Shown piece after piece: positions 45,801 to 57,483 of a DNA stretch of 64,000 nucleotides. A model generated the notes under the pieces. That model was not told where the DNA came from and searched no databases. It saw only the letters and a program-made list of their open reading frames with translations. Source of the stretch: Hygrophila difformis (taxonomy: Eukaryota; Streptophyta; Magnoliopsida; Lamiales; Acanthaceae). The position numbers and the translations under genes are program-made. Location of the stretch: NCBI GenBank assembly GCA_030278955.1, contig JAOANR010000009.1, positions 38,712,945 through 38,776,944 on the forward strand, read 5' to 3'. The first letter of the stretch is position 1. Each line of letters starts with the position of its first letter.

Positions 45801-48001
45801 TGACTTAAAATGCAACCAAACATAGAGTTTTAAAAACTCTAAAATCTGTCAACAAGAGAAACCCTCAACGCAGCGTTTTCGTATGAATTTTTCAAACCTC
45901 TAAAGCTGCTCAAACAAGAAAACTCAAAACATGAAAAGTGTTGCTAAGGCTTAGGTCTAGCTTCTGTAAAAATATTGGAATTTTTCATGTGGTTTTGAAA
46001 CCTGAAACCGACCCAAACCGAAGAGCATTAAATCTGGATCTTACAACTTGAGCAGATTTCACTCTCAATCTTGTTAGCCATTTTGACCTTGGATCTAGGC
46101 CGATCTAGGATTGGTGTTGAACATAAAAGTTGTAGATCTATGAGTCTTGAATACCTCTGTAAAAGTTCATGCATTTTCATCAAGTTTTGATACCCCAAAT
46201 CGAGTCGGACATATTCTGCGTTTTAAAGAATTTTCAAAGGTTGACAGTTTTCTTAACCGAACTTGATGAGCATATTTCTATCATTTCTAGTCCGATCCAA
46301 TCTTTGTGATCTAAACAAAAATTGTAGATAATCATGTCTAGTATGTGTCTGTAAATTTTCAGAATTTTTGGAGTTCATTTGTTATGTTAAAAAGTCAAAT
46401 CTTTGACAGATGTCAAACCTGAATCCTGACAGTATACTATTTGTGTAGAAAACTTGATTTTTGACATGCTTCCCATCATTTTTCCGGAAAACTCAAAACA
46501 TGAAAGTTGTTCATTGGGATGTTTTTGAGCTACTGTGAAAATTTCAGATCAATCGCCTAAGAAATGGATTTTTAAACTGAAAAGGCGTAAACTGTGATAT
46601 CGATCGGTTTTAAACTTGTGAGATTTTGAAATTTCTAAACAAACGATCGAAATCTTGTTATATGATAAAGATATATTTTTGGAAATCCCGTTACACTAAA
46701 GTTGAAACGATATCGGTTACATTGGGGGGTGAGTGCTCTGCAGGGTGCCCTCCTAATTATTCATTTTGTGCCTAAACGGCAATGATTATTACGCGCGAAA
46801 GATTGCCAAAACGGCATCTTATATTTTTGGGCCTATCCTCTCGGGTGTATCCGTATGGGTTACTCGAGGCTCGACGGAGCGGTACTGGATATGGCGTATT
46901 TGGTCACAAGAGACCAACGGCCTACCCTCTCGAGTGTATCCGTATGGGTTACTCGAGGCTCGACGGAGTGGTACTGGGTATGGCGAATCGGCTGCGGCCG
47001 CCGGAATACCGGCTAAATGAGATGATACTTATGAAATTGGCTGAGGCCGCCGGATCACCGGCTAAATGATACTATTGATATTGGCTGCGGCCGCCGGATC
47101 ACCGGCTAAATGATATATATTGTTGAGATGATGGCGTAACGGGAAATATATTAAAAAGCTCAGATTTTATGAAATTGGCTGCGGCCGCCGGATTGCCGGC
47201 TAAATTAAATATTGTTGAGATGGTGGCGTATCGGGAAGAATTTTTAAAAGCTCAAATTTTTTTTTTACTTACTTACGGCATTATTCATGTTTTTAAATCA
47301 TGTCTTGAATAATTGCCCATGCTTAAGTTTTTAATTATGAAATTAAATGTGTCTTTAAAGTATGTAATTATATTTGCATTTTTAAAATAAAATGTTTTTA
47401 TGCATGACAAAAAGTCTTATCTTAACTATGCCGTGCAAATCATTTTACTATGTAAGTTGAATTATGACCACGTGAAAATACTTATTTTAAATCATGCCAT
47501 TTATTTATTAGTGGATGATTAACTTAAATTGTGTATTACCTACAAGTAAATGTTTTTTTTTATAAAATTTAATTAAAGGCTTTGAAACCCCTAAATCATG
47601 CTATGTGTTAACTTACTCAGCGCGTTTTTGCTGACCCAAACCATTTATCCCCTTTTTCTTACAGAGTCTGAAGAATATGCATCGTCATATGCATACATGG
47701 GAACATTTGGGGAAATCTCTATTTTAAATCCCTGCATTGAGTTACGACTTGCATGAACGGGACTGTTTAACCCGTGTTATGGCCATGTTGGCCCTTATAC
47801 TTTATTTCCGCTGCATAACTTATATTTCCGCTGCAACTTTGATGTATTATCTTTAAGTTATATATGAATGGGCTGTTTGAATGTTTTAAATTCTGAAAAC
47901 CATAGCCTTGCATCTCTTTAGTGAGCTCGGAGAGACCGCGTCTTGCTAGGGAGGTGTGGCGGTGGCATCCCGGCCTGGGTTACCAAATCCGGGGTGTTAC
48001 A
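42836..48001 (+). repeat. 3' giant LTR (5166 bp)
   Basis: It copies 36942-42107 at a constant offset of 5894 with no indel that I can see. The internal modules are at 42982 and 43325, the GC-rich array at 46989-47204 and the hairpin at 47618-47633. Confidence 0.95.
46989..47204. repeat. GC-rich hairpin array in the 3' giant LTR
   Basis: It has the same four units as 41095-41310, with the same loops. Confidence 0.75.
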
Positions 48002-49585
48002 CAAACAAGTTTCGTGTTTTAAGTTTTTCGATCCAGGTTAAGAAAACGAGTCGAATTTAAAGATCTTTCAAGAAAATATAATCTGTCCGGATTCAGACTT
48101 GTCACAGTTTAGAAAATGAGGTTTTCGACACAACAAATGAACTCCAAACACTCTGAAAATTTACAGGCATGACCTTAACTTAATTATCTACAAGTTTTAT
48201 TTAGACTTGAAGTCTAATTCTCGTCGGATCCATGGTTAATATTTGGATCAAGTTCGAAACTAATTTCTGTCAGCTTTTATGAGTTCGGTAAGAACGCAGA
48301 TTGGTTCGGTTCATATTCGAGGGTTCACATCTCGATGAAAATTTATGAAATTTTTCAGAGGTATTCATGATTTATAGATCTACACATTTCATGTTCAACT
48401 CAAGTCCTAAATCGGCCTAAATCTAGTGTCAAAATCGCCAAGAAGATCGAAACATGAATTTGTATCCATTTCAAGATTCGATTTTTATGCAGGTTTGTCT
48501 AGGTCGGATTTCAGGCATCAAAACATAACGAAAAATTATGAAATTTACAAAACCTAGATCAGAGTCTTAGGAACACTTTTTATGTTTTGATTGTTTCTGT
48601 TTGAGCATTTTAAATGGTCCAAAAAATTCATACAAAGACGATGCACCGTAGAATTCTTTAGTTGACAGTTTTTTATGGTTTTTTAATTGGATCTTCAAAT
48701 TTGGTTGTGTTTTAGTCACCCAAAACCATAGTAAGTATTAACTTACTTGAAAATGGTTCCCGGCTCATCAAATTCGAAGAAGTGGCCTCCTCGTTCACCG
48801 TTAGTCTCCTGGCTCCGTCGAAATATTCCGATCTTGATCCGCATCGGGGTTTAGAAAAGAGAAAGGGGCCAAGTTAGGTGTGTACTCAAATTTGAATGGG
48901 AAGAAATGGACAAAAACCTTACCATACAGTCTACCTACGCCCGGGAACTCTTGAACTCGCCTGGAAACGTCCTCCTTCTCAGCCTCTTGGCTCCGACGAC
49001 TTGGGAATTAGGGTTTTTCGGTGTTTGAAATTCAAAGGTGTTTCGAAAGGATGCACGGGGCTGTCAAGAAGCCTTTTTATAGAGTCAAAAGGACTTGAAG
49101 ACGTCCATGAGCTGCTAGAGAGAGTCTTGGGCCGAAATGTAAGCAACCGACGTCGAAAAATCCGGAGTCGGACGAGAAAATCGCGCTCGGGGCGCATCAG
49201 ACGCGAACCCCGTGGTATTGCCGTGCTTGGCCTCCAGACCGCATGGAGACCGCGGGGACCCAGGTTGGGCCGCGGTCCGGGCCGGTTCGTGCGATCTCTA
49301 CGTCTTGGGCTCTGATTTTTGGGCTATTCTCGGACTTTAAACTCCTATCTTAATTTTATTCGGATCTCAATTTAATTTCGGGTTCGAATTATTGAGTCCA
49401 TTCATGTTGGGTTTTCTCGGAACGATCTATTTAATTAAGTTGTCCTTACCTTCACGGGCTTTTTAATTCCTTCTTAAATTAAATTCCATTTCTCATGTCA
49501 TCTTTTAATTATTTATTTATTCACGTATTTATTTATTTATGTATTGGTTTTATTTATTTATGTGACAAAATTCCCGGGTATTACA

Positions 49586-49938
49586 GTCTACCCTCCTTAA
49601 GAATCAACTTCGTCCTCAAAGTTGCGCTACTGATTTCACGGGTATTACAGTCTACCCTCCTTAAGAATCAACTTCGCCCTCGAAGTTGCGTTTTTATCTT
49701 CTCTCGAGTTAAGAACTATGGTTCTTTTGTTTATATTGGTTTTTCTTTCTTTATTTTTATTTTTGTGACTGAACTTAGAATTGAAATTTCCAAGCTACTT
49801 ACGTACCCTGTGAAGGGATCAAGCCATGACGTAGTTCAAAACGATTTGAATTTGTTTATTTTGGGTTTAGGATACATCTTATCGAGTCGAACTCCAAAAA
49901 AATAAATTATTATGGGGTATCACATCCTCTCCCCCTTA
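49586..49938 (-). promoter_or_regulatory. Three serial PPT/LTR-start modules, element 2
   Basis: From inner to outer on the minus strand: the tract AAGGAGGGTAGAC (49586-49598) beside the true LTR start; a second AAGGAGGGTAGAC (49650-49662) beside TGTAATACCCG (from 49649); and a third TAAGGGGGAGAGGA (49925-49938) beside TGTGATACCCC (from 49924). The first two are preceded by CTTYGAGGRCGAAGTTGATTC. The innermost was used when this copy was made. Confidence 0.8.
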
Positions 49939-49965
49939 GGACTTCAGTTATGTCCCCATAACTGC

Positions 49966-51135
49966 CTATACATTATTCTCTGGAAGGTTCGGGTTTCGGT
50001 CTTGTTGAGGGTTCTGATCTCTATTTTGAGGGGATCGGTGCCCCTGATTGTTGCCATTTTGACCGTCTGGGTTATGTGGTTGCTTAGGTCGAGTGGTCAC
50101 ATCCTCTCTCTTGTCGATGTTCCTTTTCCGTGTCCGGCAGTTACGCAGCCGCTGACCATGTCGACCACATCGAAGGCATGCTCCAGGCTGAGGACATCTT
50201 CTCGCATAATGTGGTTTACCACTCTTTGGACATGGTGGCGTATAGTCACCATGGTTGAATACTATCCCTTTTTTTTTCTCCATTGTCATTTTGATGTTGT
50301 CCATTCGAGTTTCCACAGAAATGGTCCCTACCCACCTTGTATTCTCCTTGTGGTCCTTGGTTAGCCTCACCTACCGGTTTCCGTTTCAGTCCTTGGACTC
50401 GTGCAACAGCTACCGCACGATCATAAACAACTTGTAGGTCAGGGTAGTGCACACCCGTGATCACTTCCCCAATTGCCAGACTTAAGCCCGTCTCGAACTG
50501 CTGGGCTTTCTCCATGTCCGTCGGTACCAACCTTGGCGCAAATTGTACCAATTCCTTGAACCGGGTGTAATACTCCTGCACCGTCTGTCCCCCTTGTTTC
50601 AGTGATAAAAACTTTTCGTACATTGCCGCCTTGGTGCTCATGGGGTAGAATCGGTCCCTTAGACCCTCCTTAAGTTTATTCCACGTATAGGCTTCTTCAT
50701 CTTCCTCTAAATTCCTCGAAGGTTTTCCCACCACTCATCGGCTTCGCCTACTAAGTAGTAGGTTGCTACTCGTATCTTTTCCTCATCGGGGCATTTGATA
50801 GCATCCAAGAGCTTATCAAATGTACGGATCAACCCCTCTAGTTTGGCGGGATCCTCTTGCCCATCGTAGTGAGGTGGTTGATAAGGATTTACCAACACTA
50901 GATAGTTGATTTGAGTTACTGGCGGAGGTACTGCTGCTTGTGCCCTATGCACCTCAGCATTTCTTAATGCTACGGGAACTTCCTCAACGGTTCTTAGACG
51001 CTCTTCCATATTGTTGAGCACAGGAGGCGCTTGCTCTCCTATGTTCTGAGGGATCCCATTGTCATTGGGCACATTGGGGAGGTCAGCATTAGCGTTGTTT
51101 GGACTTACCTTCCTTGGTTTTCCCTTAGGTGCCAT
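49966..51135 (-). pseudogene. Gypsy gag with zinc knuckles, element 2
   Basis: It starts MAPKGKPRKVSPNN at 51135 and runs to 50707. It then continues after a frame change at 50246-50734 (WNKLKEGLRDRFYPMSTKAA, GGQTVQEYYTRFKELVQFAP) and, after a +1 change, at 49966-50370 with CPKSGKPHYARRC and CLRCGRHGQRLRNC. The first knuckle has Ser where Cys is usual. The second frame change falls near an A9 run (about 50268-50276), a common place for indels. No protease follows; the outer PPT comes directly after the stop. Gag would bind and package element RNA. Confidence 0.85.
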
Positions 51136-51937
51136 TTTATGTTATAAACGTGTATAGATTAGATTCTGGGAATTTGAGTGATCGTTTAGGAAGAGAGTTA
51201 TGAAGTCAAGAAAACAGTTGAGGGTCCGAGTCGTGCGTTTTTTTTAATTTTTTGCATTATGAATTTGAATTTTTTGTTTGGGAAACCTAACAAGATTTTT
51301 TGAATAAAGAGTGTTTTAATAAAAACTTGATTTTTATTACTCAACATAAGGAAATTGTTTCGTATGAGGATAGGAATGGCAAAGGCTGAGGATTGTGATG
51401 CTTAGGCGTGCGCATAGATGAATGATATCTAGAACTAAGGCAAGATCAGTCTCTAGTTAGTGTTCCTAATTCAATATCAAGCCGGAGATTATTTAGCAAG
51501 TGTAATTCACTTAACGATATACAAGTTAGATGTGTATGTAATGCAAATGAAATGCAACCCCCCAAAATAATTCTATACACTACATTTATTTATTTATTTA
51601 TTTATTTTTTCCATGGGCTTCTTAAAAATAAAAATATTTTCCCATGGATAACTAAGCATAATAGATTGGGCCTCTATATCGGGCAAAATAATAAACATTT
51701 GGGCTTTTAAAAATATATAGATTTTGGGCCAAAATAATTGGACTTTAAAATTTAAAATAATATTTTGGGCTATAAATAGCAAATATAATGTTTGGGCTTC
51801 CATAACTTTTGTGCTAAAAAAAATTTGGGCTTCAAAATTTTGGGTTTAAAAATATTTGGGCTAAAAATTTGGGCTTTAATTTAATAATAATAATTGGGCT
51901 CATTACTAGTTTAATAATATTTTAAAAAATATTCCGG

Positions 51938-51949
51938 GCTTTGATACCA
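51938..51949 (-). promoter_or_regulatory. Primer-binding site, element 2, one mismatch
   Basis: The minus strand reads TGGTATCAAAGC, one base different from the perfect initiator-Met complement, three bases inside the 5' LTR edge. Confidence 0.85.
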
Positions 51950-51952
51950 CAT

Positions 51953-54586
51953 TGTAACACCCCGGTTTTGATAACCCAGGCCGGGATGTTACCGTCACAC
52001 CTCCCTAGCAAAGACACGACTTTTTCGAGCTTGCTAAAGAGATGCACGGCTAGGTATTTCAAAATTTAAAACATTTAAAACATTCAAAAACTGCCATGTA
52101 ATATAAATTGAAAATAATATCATCATAGTTGCAACGGAATGTAATACTTAAATATATATATATATATATTGCAGCGGAATTTAAATTGGGCCAACATGAC
52201 CAAAATACGGGTTAAACAGGCCCGTCTGCAAGTCACATTTATAAATAAGAAATAACTATTCCCAAAAGCCCAATGCATGCTATGCTCATGTGTGAGCCTC
52301 ATACTCTGAAAAGAAAAGGGGAAAATATGGTTTGGGTCAGCGTACACGTGCTGAGTAAGTTAATACATAGCATGATCAAGGGGTTTCAAAGCCTTTAACT
52401 AATTTAAAGAAAACATATGCCTACACTTCATAATTTAATTTATTTATCTATCAACAATAATTTAATTGCATAATTTAAAAGACATGAATTCCATCAGATC
52501 ATAAATATAGCTTGCGAAGTAAAATAATTGTAGGATATAATTTAAAAGCATAATTTAAATAAAAGCAACAACTCCAAGTCTTTTAATTTCCCGTTCTACC
52601 AATCAAGGTCCAACTAATTTCTCATATGTCTCATATCTCAAGTTTATATATCAATTGCCATTCGGCAAGCATTATCTATCAATTGTCAATCGGCAAGCTT
52701 TATATATCAATTGCCATTCGGCAAGCCTTATATATCAATTGCCTTTCGGCAAGCTTTATTTATCAATTGACTTTTGGCAAGCTTTATTTATCAATTGCCT
52801 TTCGGAAAACTTTATATATCAATTGCCATTCGGCAAGCCTTATGTATATGGATTTCTCTCAACCTAGGTTCACGGGACTATCGAAAATGTTTTTTTTTAT
52901 TATTTTTCAAAAGAACCTTCATCTCTTTCCTTAGAAAGACCAATTTCGCAAAATAGGGTTTTATAGTGTCGCTGTTCGCGCCTTTTTCTTTTAAAAATTC
53001 ATTTCAAGGTTAATTGATTTGAAAATTTCACAGTAGCTCAAGAACGTCCTAAAGAACAAGTTTTGTGTTTTAAGTTTTTCGATCCGGGTTAAGGAAACGA
53101 GTGGAATTTGAACATATTTCAAGAAAATATAATCTGTCTGGATTCAGACTTGTCACGGTTTAGAAAATGAGATTTTCTACACAGCAAATGAACTCCAAAC
53201 ACTCTGAAATTTTACAGACATGAGCTTAACTTAATTATCTACAAATTTTATTTAGAACTTGAAGTCTAATTCACATCGGATCCGTGGTTAATATTTGGAT
53301 CAAGTTCGAAACTAATTTCTGTCAGCTTTTATGAGTTTGGTAAGAACGCAGATTGGTTCGGTTCATATTCCGGGGTTCAAATCTCGATGAAAGTTTATGA
53401 ACTTTTATAGAGGTATTCATGACTCATAGATCTACACATTTCATGTTCAACTCAAGTACTAATTCGGCCTAGATCTAGTGTCAAAATCTCCTAGAAGATC
53501 GAAACATGAATCTGTCTCCATTTCAAGATTCGATTTTTATGCAGGTTCGTCTAGGTCAGATTTCAGGTATCAAAACATAATGAAAAATTATGAAATTTTT
53601 ACACAACCTATATCAGAGTCTTAGAAACACTTTTTATGTTTTGAGTTTTTCCGTTTGAGCATTCTATGTAGTCCGAAAAATTCATACAATGTCGTTGCGC
53701 CGTAGGATTCTTTCATTGACAGATTTTTAGGGTTCTTTAATTTAAATTTAGTTGTGTTTTAGTCACCCAAAACCATAGTAAGTATTAACTTACATGAAAA
53801 TGGTTTCTGGCTCGTCAAATTCGAAGAAGTGGCCTCCTCGTTCACCGTTAGTCTCCTGTATCCGTCGAAATCTTCCTTCTTGATCCGGATCGGGGTTAGA
53901 AAAGAGAAAGGGGCCAAGTTAGATGTGTACTCGAATTTGAATGGTAAGAAATGGACGAAAACCTTACCACACAGTCTACCTATGCCCGGGAACTCTTGAA
54001 CTCGCCTGGAAACGCCGTCCTTCTCAGCCTCTTGCCTCCGACGACTTGGGAATTAGGGTTTTTCGGTGTTTGAAATTCAAAGGTGTTTCGAAAGGATGCA
54101 CGGGGCTGTCAAGAAGCCTTCTTATAGAGTCACAAGGACTTGAAGACGTCCATGAGCAGCTAGGGAGAGTCTTGGGCCGAAAGGTAAGCAACCGACGTCG
54201 ACAAATCCGGAGTCGGGCAAGAAAAACCGCGCTCGGGGCGCAACAGCCGCGAACCCCGCGGTTTTGGCGCGCTCGGCCTCCAGACCGCGCGGACCCAGGT
54301 TGGGCATCGGTCTGAGCCGGGTCGTGTGATCCCTGTCGGGCCTTTTTATCCTCTCTTTTGGGCTTCTATCCTTCTACGTCTTGGGCTCTGATTTTTGGGC
54401 TATTCTCGGACTTTAAACTCCTATCTTAATTTTATTCGGATCTCAATTTAATTTCGGGTTCGAATTATTGAGTTCATTCGTGTCGGGCCTTTCTCATGTC
54501 ATCTTTTAATTATTTATTTATTCATGTATTTATTTATTTATGTATTGGTTTTATTTATTTATGTGACAAAATTTCCGGGTATTACA
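51953..54586 (-). repeat. 5' LTR of element 2 (2634 bp), uninterrupted
   Basis: It serves as the empty-site reference for the broken partner. The (TA)n tract at about 52150-52170 corresponds to the Helitron target, and the sequence near 53050-53065 to the site of the giant element. It carries the family hairpin CAGCGTACACGTGCTG (52338-52353), a seven-unit 28-bp array (52651-52846) and splice-like blocks. The apparent frame at 53941-54315 is not a gene. Confidence 0.92.
52651..52846. repeat. 28-bp hairpin array in the 5' LTR of element 2, seven units
   Basis: TCAATT starts recur at 52651, 52679, 52707, 52735, 52763, 52791 and 52819. A typical unit is ATTGCC-ATTC-GGCAAG, a small hairpin with a 4-nt loop. 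One variant, TTGTC/GGCAA, keeps a wobble pair. The same seven-unit array is at 36536-36731 in the partner LTR. Confidence 0.85.
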
Positions 54587-54598
54587 CTTTTTCAATAT

Positions 54599-54684
54599 AA
54601 TTATGGCTAATATTTCAAAGCAGAAATTGCTTCGTTATGGGTTTCTGGAGATAATTATATTTCCTGGGCATGGGACGTTAATAT
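54599..54684 (+). pseudogene. Copia element 1 gag, N-terminal part
   Basis: After the target duplication of element 2, the Copia sequence resumes with ATGGCTAATATTTCAAAGC (54603). After a frame change it reads SLWVSGDNYISWAWDVNI, matching the start of Copia gag (SGxNYxxW). LTR C interrupts it at 54685. The reading resumes near 57484 as ASMGLKNIIVPDKNQ. Confidence 0.7.
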
Positions 54685-57483
54685 TGTAACGGCCTGAATA
54701 TTTCCGGATATTTTTGTCCGAATATTTTGTACCCCAAATAAACAAATTCAAATTGTTTTGAACTACGTAATAACTTGATCCCTTCAAGGGGTACGTAGGC
54801 AACTTGGAAATTTCAATTCTGGGTTTAGTCAAATAATAACAAACAACAACACACAATAGTACAATCGCTTAATCAAACAATTCCCGAACTCGCGAGATGA
54901 TAAAGCGCAACTTCGAGGACGAAGTTGATTCTTAAGGAGGGTAGACTGTAATACCCGTAATTTTTAGGATATAAAATAGAATTTAATCCGATGAGTAAAG
55001 AGGTTTCGTTCCGAGAACCCGTAAAATCGGAAATGCACGGAAGCCAAAAGACGACGATTTGGAAGCTGACGAATCCAAAACCGACGGACTTAAGATTTCG
55101 AACACGAAATCAATTTAAGTCGGAATAAATTTAGGATGGGAATCGTAATCCGAGAATGACCCGGAAAAATCGGAATCCGAGAACATATAGGGATAGAAGT
55201 CCGAAAGAGAAAAGGAAAGGCTCGACGGATTGCATGACCCGCCCGGACCGAGGTCCAGGCGGAGGCTGCGTGCTATCCGCGCGGGGTTTACCCTTCCACC
55301 GCGCCAACCCCGCGTGGTCACACAGAATGCGGCAGATCACGCGATTTCAGTGATTTCTTGCCAAAATTACAACACCCGACTAAGGAAAGAGAATTCTGGA
55401 CGGAGGTAAGGGTATTAGGACAACCTAGGGTTGATTTCTCACCCCATAATAAGTCACAACAGCCTCCATTCACTCCCAATACTCTCCCAAGCCAAAACAC
55501 TCTTCCGACGACTTCCCGACGAACTTCCGGCGACTTCCGGCGACCAACGACGACCGTGGGAACGTGTGGATCAAGGTTCACAGCCCTTAGATCATTAGTA
55601 AGGAGTATTTCAGATTCCTTTTTCTCGTTTTATCTCAAATCCCCAATCTAACTTTCGAATATTGGACTTGCAAACACGTTCGTGGCCGAAGGAGGAGGAG
55701 GACGTGTGCGTAGAACCGTTCGTAGTAACCTTGGATGAGCCGAGCAACCCTAGGATGACCAAACACTCAATCACTGTAAGTTGATGCCTTTCATATCAAT
55801 ATGGGTGGCTTAGGGGCGTCCAATTTAGTCACTTTGTAATGAAACGTAATAACCAAACTTAAAAACCCTATCTTGCGCAATTTCTGAAATCCGATTAAAA
55901 CTCATATTTTGAGAGTCCAATAAGAGAAACTAAAAACTAGACTTTTGATCCTAACACATTAATCTATGTTGTGTAAAAATTTCAGACATTTTCGTCGATG
56001 TTTGCTATCTCAAATCGCATCGAACATAAACTGCCTTGTTAAAACTTTTTCAAAAACTGACAGTGTACATGTCCGAACTTGATGAGCATGTTTCTATATT
56101 TTCTACTCCGAATTGATCTTTGCAATCTAAATCAAAGTTGTAGATAATCATGTCTAGTATGTGTGTATAAAAGTTCAGAATTTTTGGAGTCCATTTTTTA
56201 TATCAAAACTTCGATTTTCCAAACTGTGGTAAAACTGAAACCTGACAGTGTGTATGTTGTGCTATAAACTCGATTTTTGACATGTTTCCTCGACTTATTT
56301 CGAAATCATTAAAACACGAAAGTTGTTCGTTAGGGTGTTTTGGGTACACAATACAAATTTCAGATTCGTCGGACTTGAAATGAATTTTTAAACTAAAAAG
56401 GCGTAAACTGTGACGCCAAATGATTTTAAATCGAAGAGATTTTGAAATTTCGAAACAAACGGTCGAAAACCTTGAAATACGATAAATCTATACTTTTGAA
56501 AAATCCCGTTACACTAAATCGAAGCAATATGAGATACTTTGGTGGAGGGTGAGTGCTCTGCAGGGTGCCCCTCTAGCCTTTCTCTTCGGGCCTATAATGG
56601 ACGAGAGAATATTATTGAAATACTACGCCAAAACGGCATTGAGATACATGGCCTACACTCTTGGGATTATCCGTATGGATTTCCCGAGGCTCCGGAGTGT
56701 TTTGGGTATGGCAGATACGGCTGCGGCCGCCGGATGACCGGCTACACAAGAAACTTACGAAACGGCCGCGGCCGCCGGATGACCGGCTACACAAGAAACT
56801 TACGAAACGGCCGCGGCCGCCGGATGACCGGCTACACTAAATATTGAGAAACGGTGACGTAACGAGGAAAATTAAGAGACTTAATACTTTTTACGTATTT
56901 ATTTATTTATCCTTGTCTTTAAATTTTGCATTTAAATTTATATCTTAAATTTTATAACATGTTAAATTATTACTTATGAATTTAATGCATGTTCAAGTAT
57001 ACAATTAAATTATTTATTTTTAAATTGGTAAATGGAATATTTTTGTATGCATGCCTAGGAGTAAAACTTAATTATTTAATTAAACCCCTTCATTGCTATG
57101 TTAGGATCGACTTACTCAGTATTTTATATACTGATAAAATTGTTGTTTTTCTCTTTTTCAGAGTATGGAGAAAATGCATGAGCATATGCATTTGGGGGAT
57201 GGAAAAATTTAAACATTGTTTTATAGCTTTTATGATACTTGCATATCGGGCATGTAAAACCCGAGTTTTGGCCATGTCGGCCCATTTTATTATTTTCCGC
57301 TGCGACTTATTATTATCACTGTTATGTGTGGATGAGACTTATTATTATTATTATTATTTTTAAATAAATTCTGGACTTGTTTTAAAACTCTTTGCAATAC
57401 CTATAGCCTTGCATCTCTTTAGCAAGCTCGGAGGATCCGTGTCTGGCTAGGAAGGTGTGGCGGTGACATCCCGGCCTGGGTTA
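54685..57483 (+). mobile_element. Near-complete LTR C (Gypsy type), 3' terminus lost
   Basis: It starts TGTAACGGCCTG directly after Copia gag codons, and ends at CCCGGCCTGGGTTA where the other LTRs continue for about 20-25 more bp to TGTTACA. The target duplication is therefore not visible. At 54933-54947 it holds an internal PPT (AAGGAGGGTAGAC) and TGTAATACCCG, so the inner LTR start lies 262 bp inside. The hairpin CAGTATTTTATATACTG is at 57117-57133, and the GC-rich array at 56719-56845. The orientation is plus, opposite to A and B. Confidence 0.88.
56719..56845. repeat. GC-rich hairpin array in LTR C, three units
   Basis: Three units of about 45 bp contain GCGGCCGCCGG-ATGA-CCGGCTACAC. The stem is shared with LTR B and the giant LTRs; the loop is ATGA in all three. 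Confidence 0.8.

Larger units (their letters stand above)
36942..48001 (+). mobile_element. Giant-LTR non-autonomous Gypsy element, TSD CAAAC
   Basis: Two 5166-bp LTRs (36942-42107, 42836-48001) flank a 728-bp internal region with a perfect initiator-Met PBS and a PPT. The target duplication CAAAC is perfect (36937-36941 and 48002-48006), and the empty site is visible in the partner LTR near 53055. I see only three substitutions between the LTRs (40951/46845, 40486/46380, 41500/47394), so insertion is recent. No gag or pol remains, only an apparent gag start vestige. It inserted in the 3' LTR of gag-only element 2. Confidence 0.95.
32024..54586 (-). mobile_element. Gag-only Gypsy LTR element 2, TSD CTTTT, itself interrupted twice
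   Basis: The outer termini are TGTAACACCCCGG (32024) and GGGTATTACA (54586). The 5-bp duplication CTTTT is perfect (32019-32023 and 54587-54591). The element landed in the Copia leader between the PBS and gag. The 5' LTR (element sense) is 51953-54586. The 3' LTR is in three pieces: 32024-32214, 36028-36941 and 48007-49585, separated by a Helitron and by the giant-LTR element. The internal region 49586-51952 holds only gag. Net length is about 7.7 kb, close to element 1. Confidence 0.93.

Noticed and set aside
36942..48001. Tandem duplication or assembly artefact of a 5.9-kb unit
   Set aside because: The copies stop exactly at TG...CA ends, with PBS and PPT in between and a 5-bp target duplication outside. 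The uninterrupted site exists in the partner LTR at about 53055.
48896..49315. Frame of 139 codons (and its copy at 53941-54315) as a gene
   Set aside because: It is part of the LTR of element 2. The two copies differ by indels that break the frame, and no domain is visible.
52651..52846. CRISPR-like repeat array
   Set aside because: Units are directly adjacent 28-bp repeats without unique spacers, in a plant LTR, with an equivalent array in the partner LTR.
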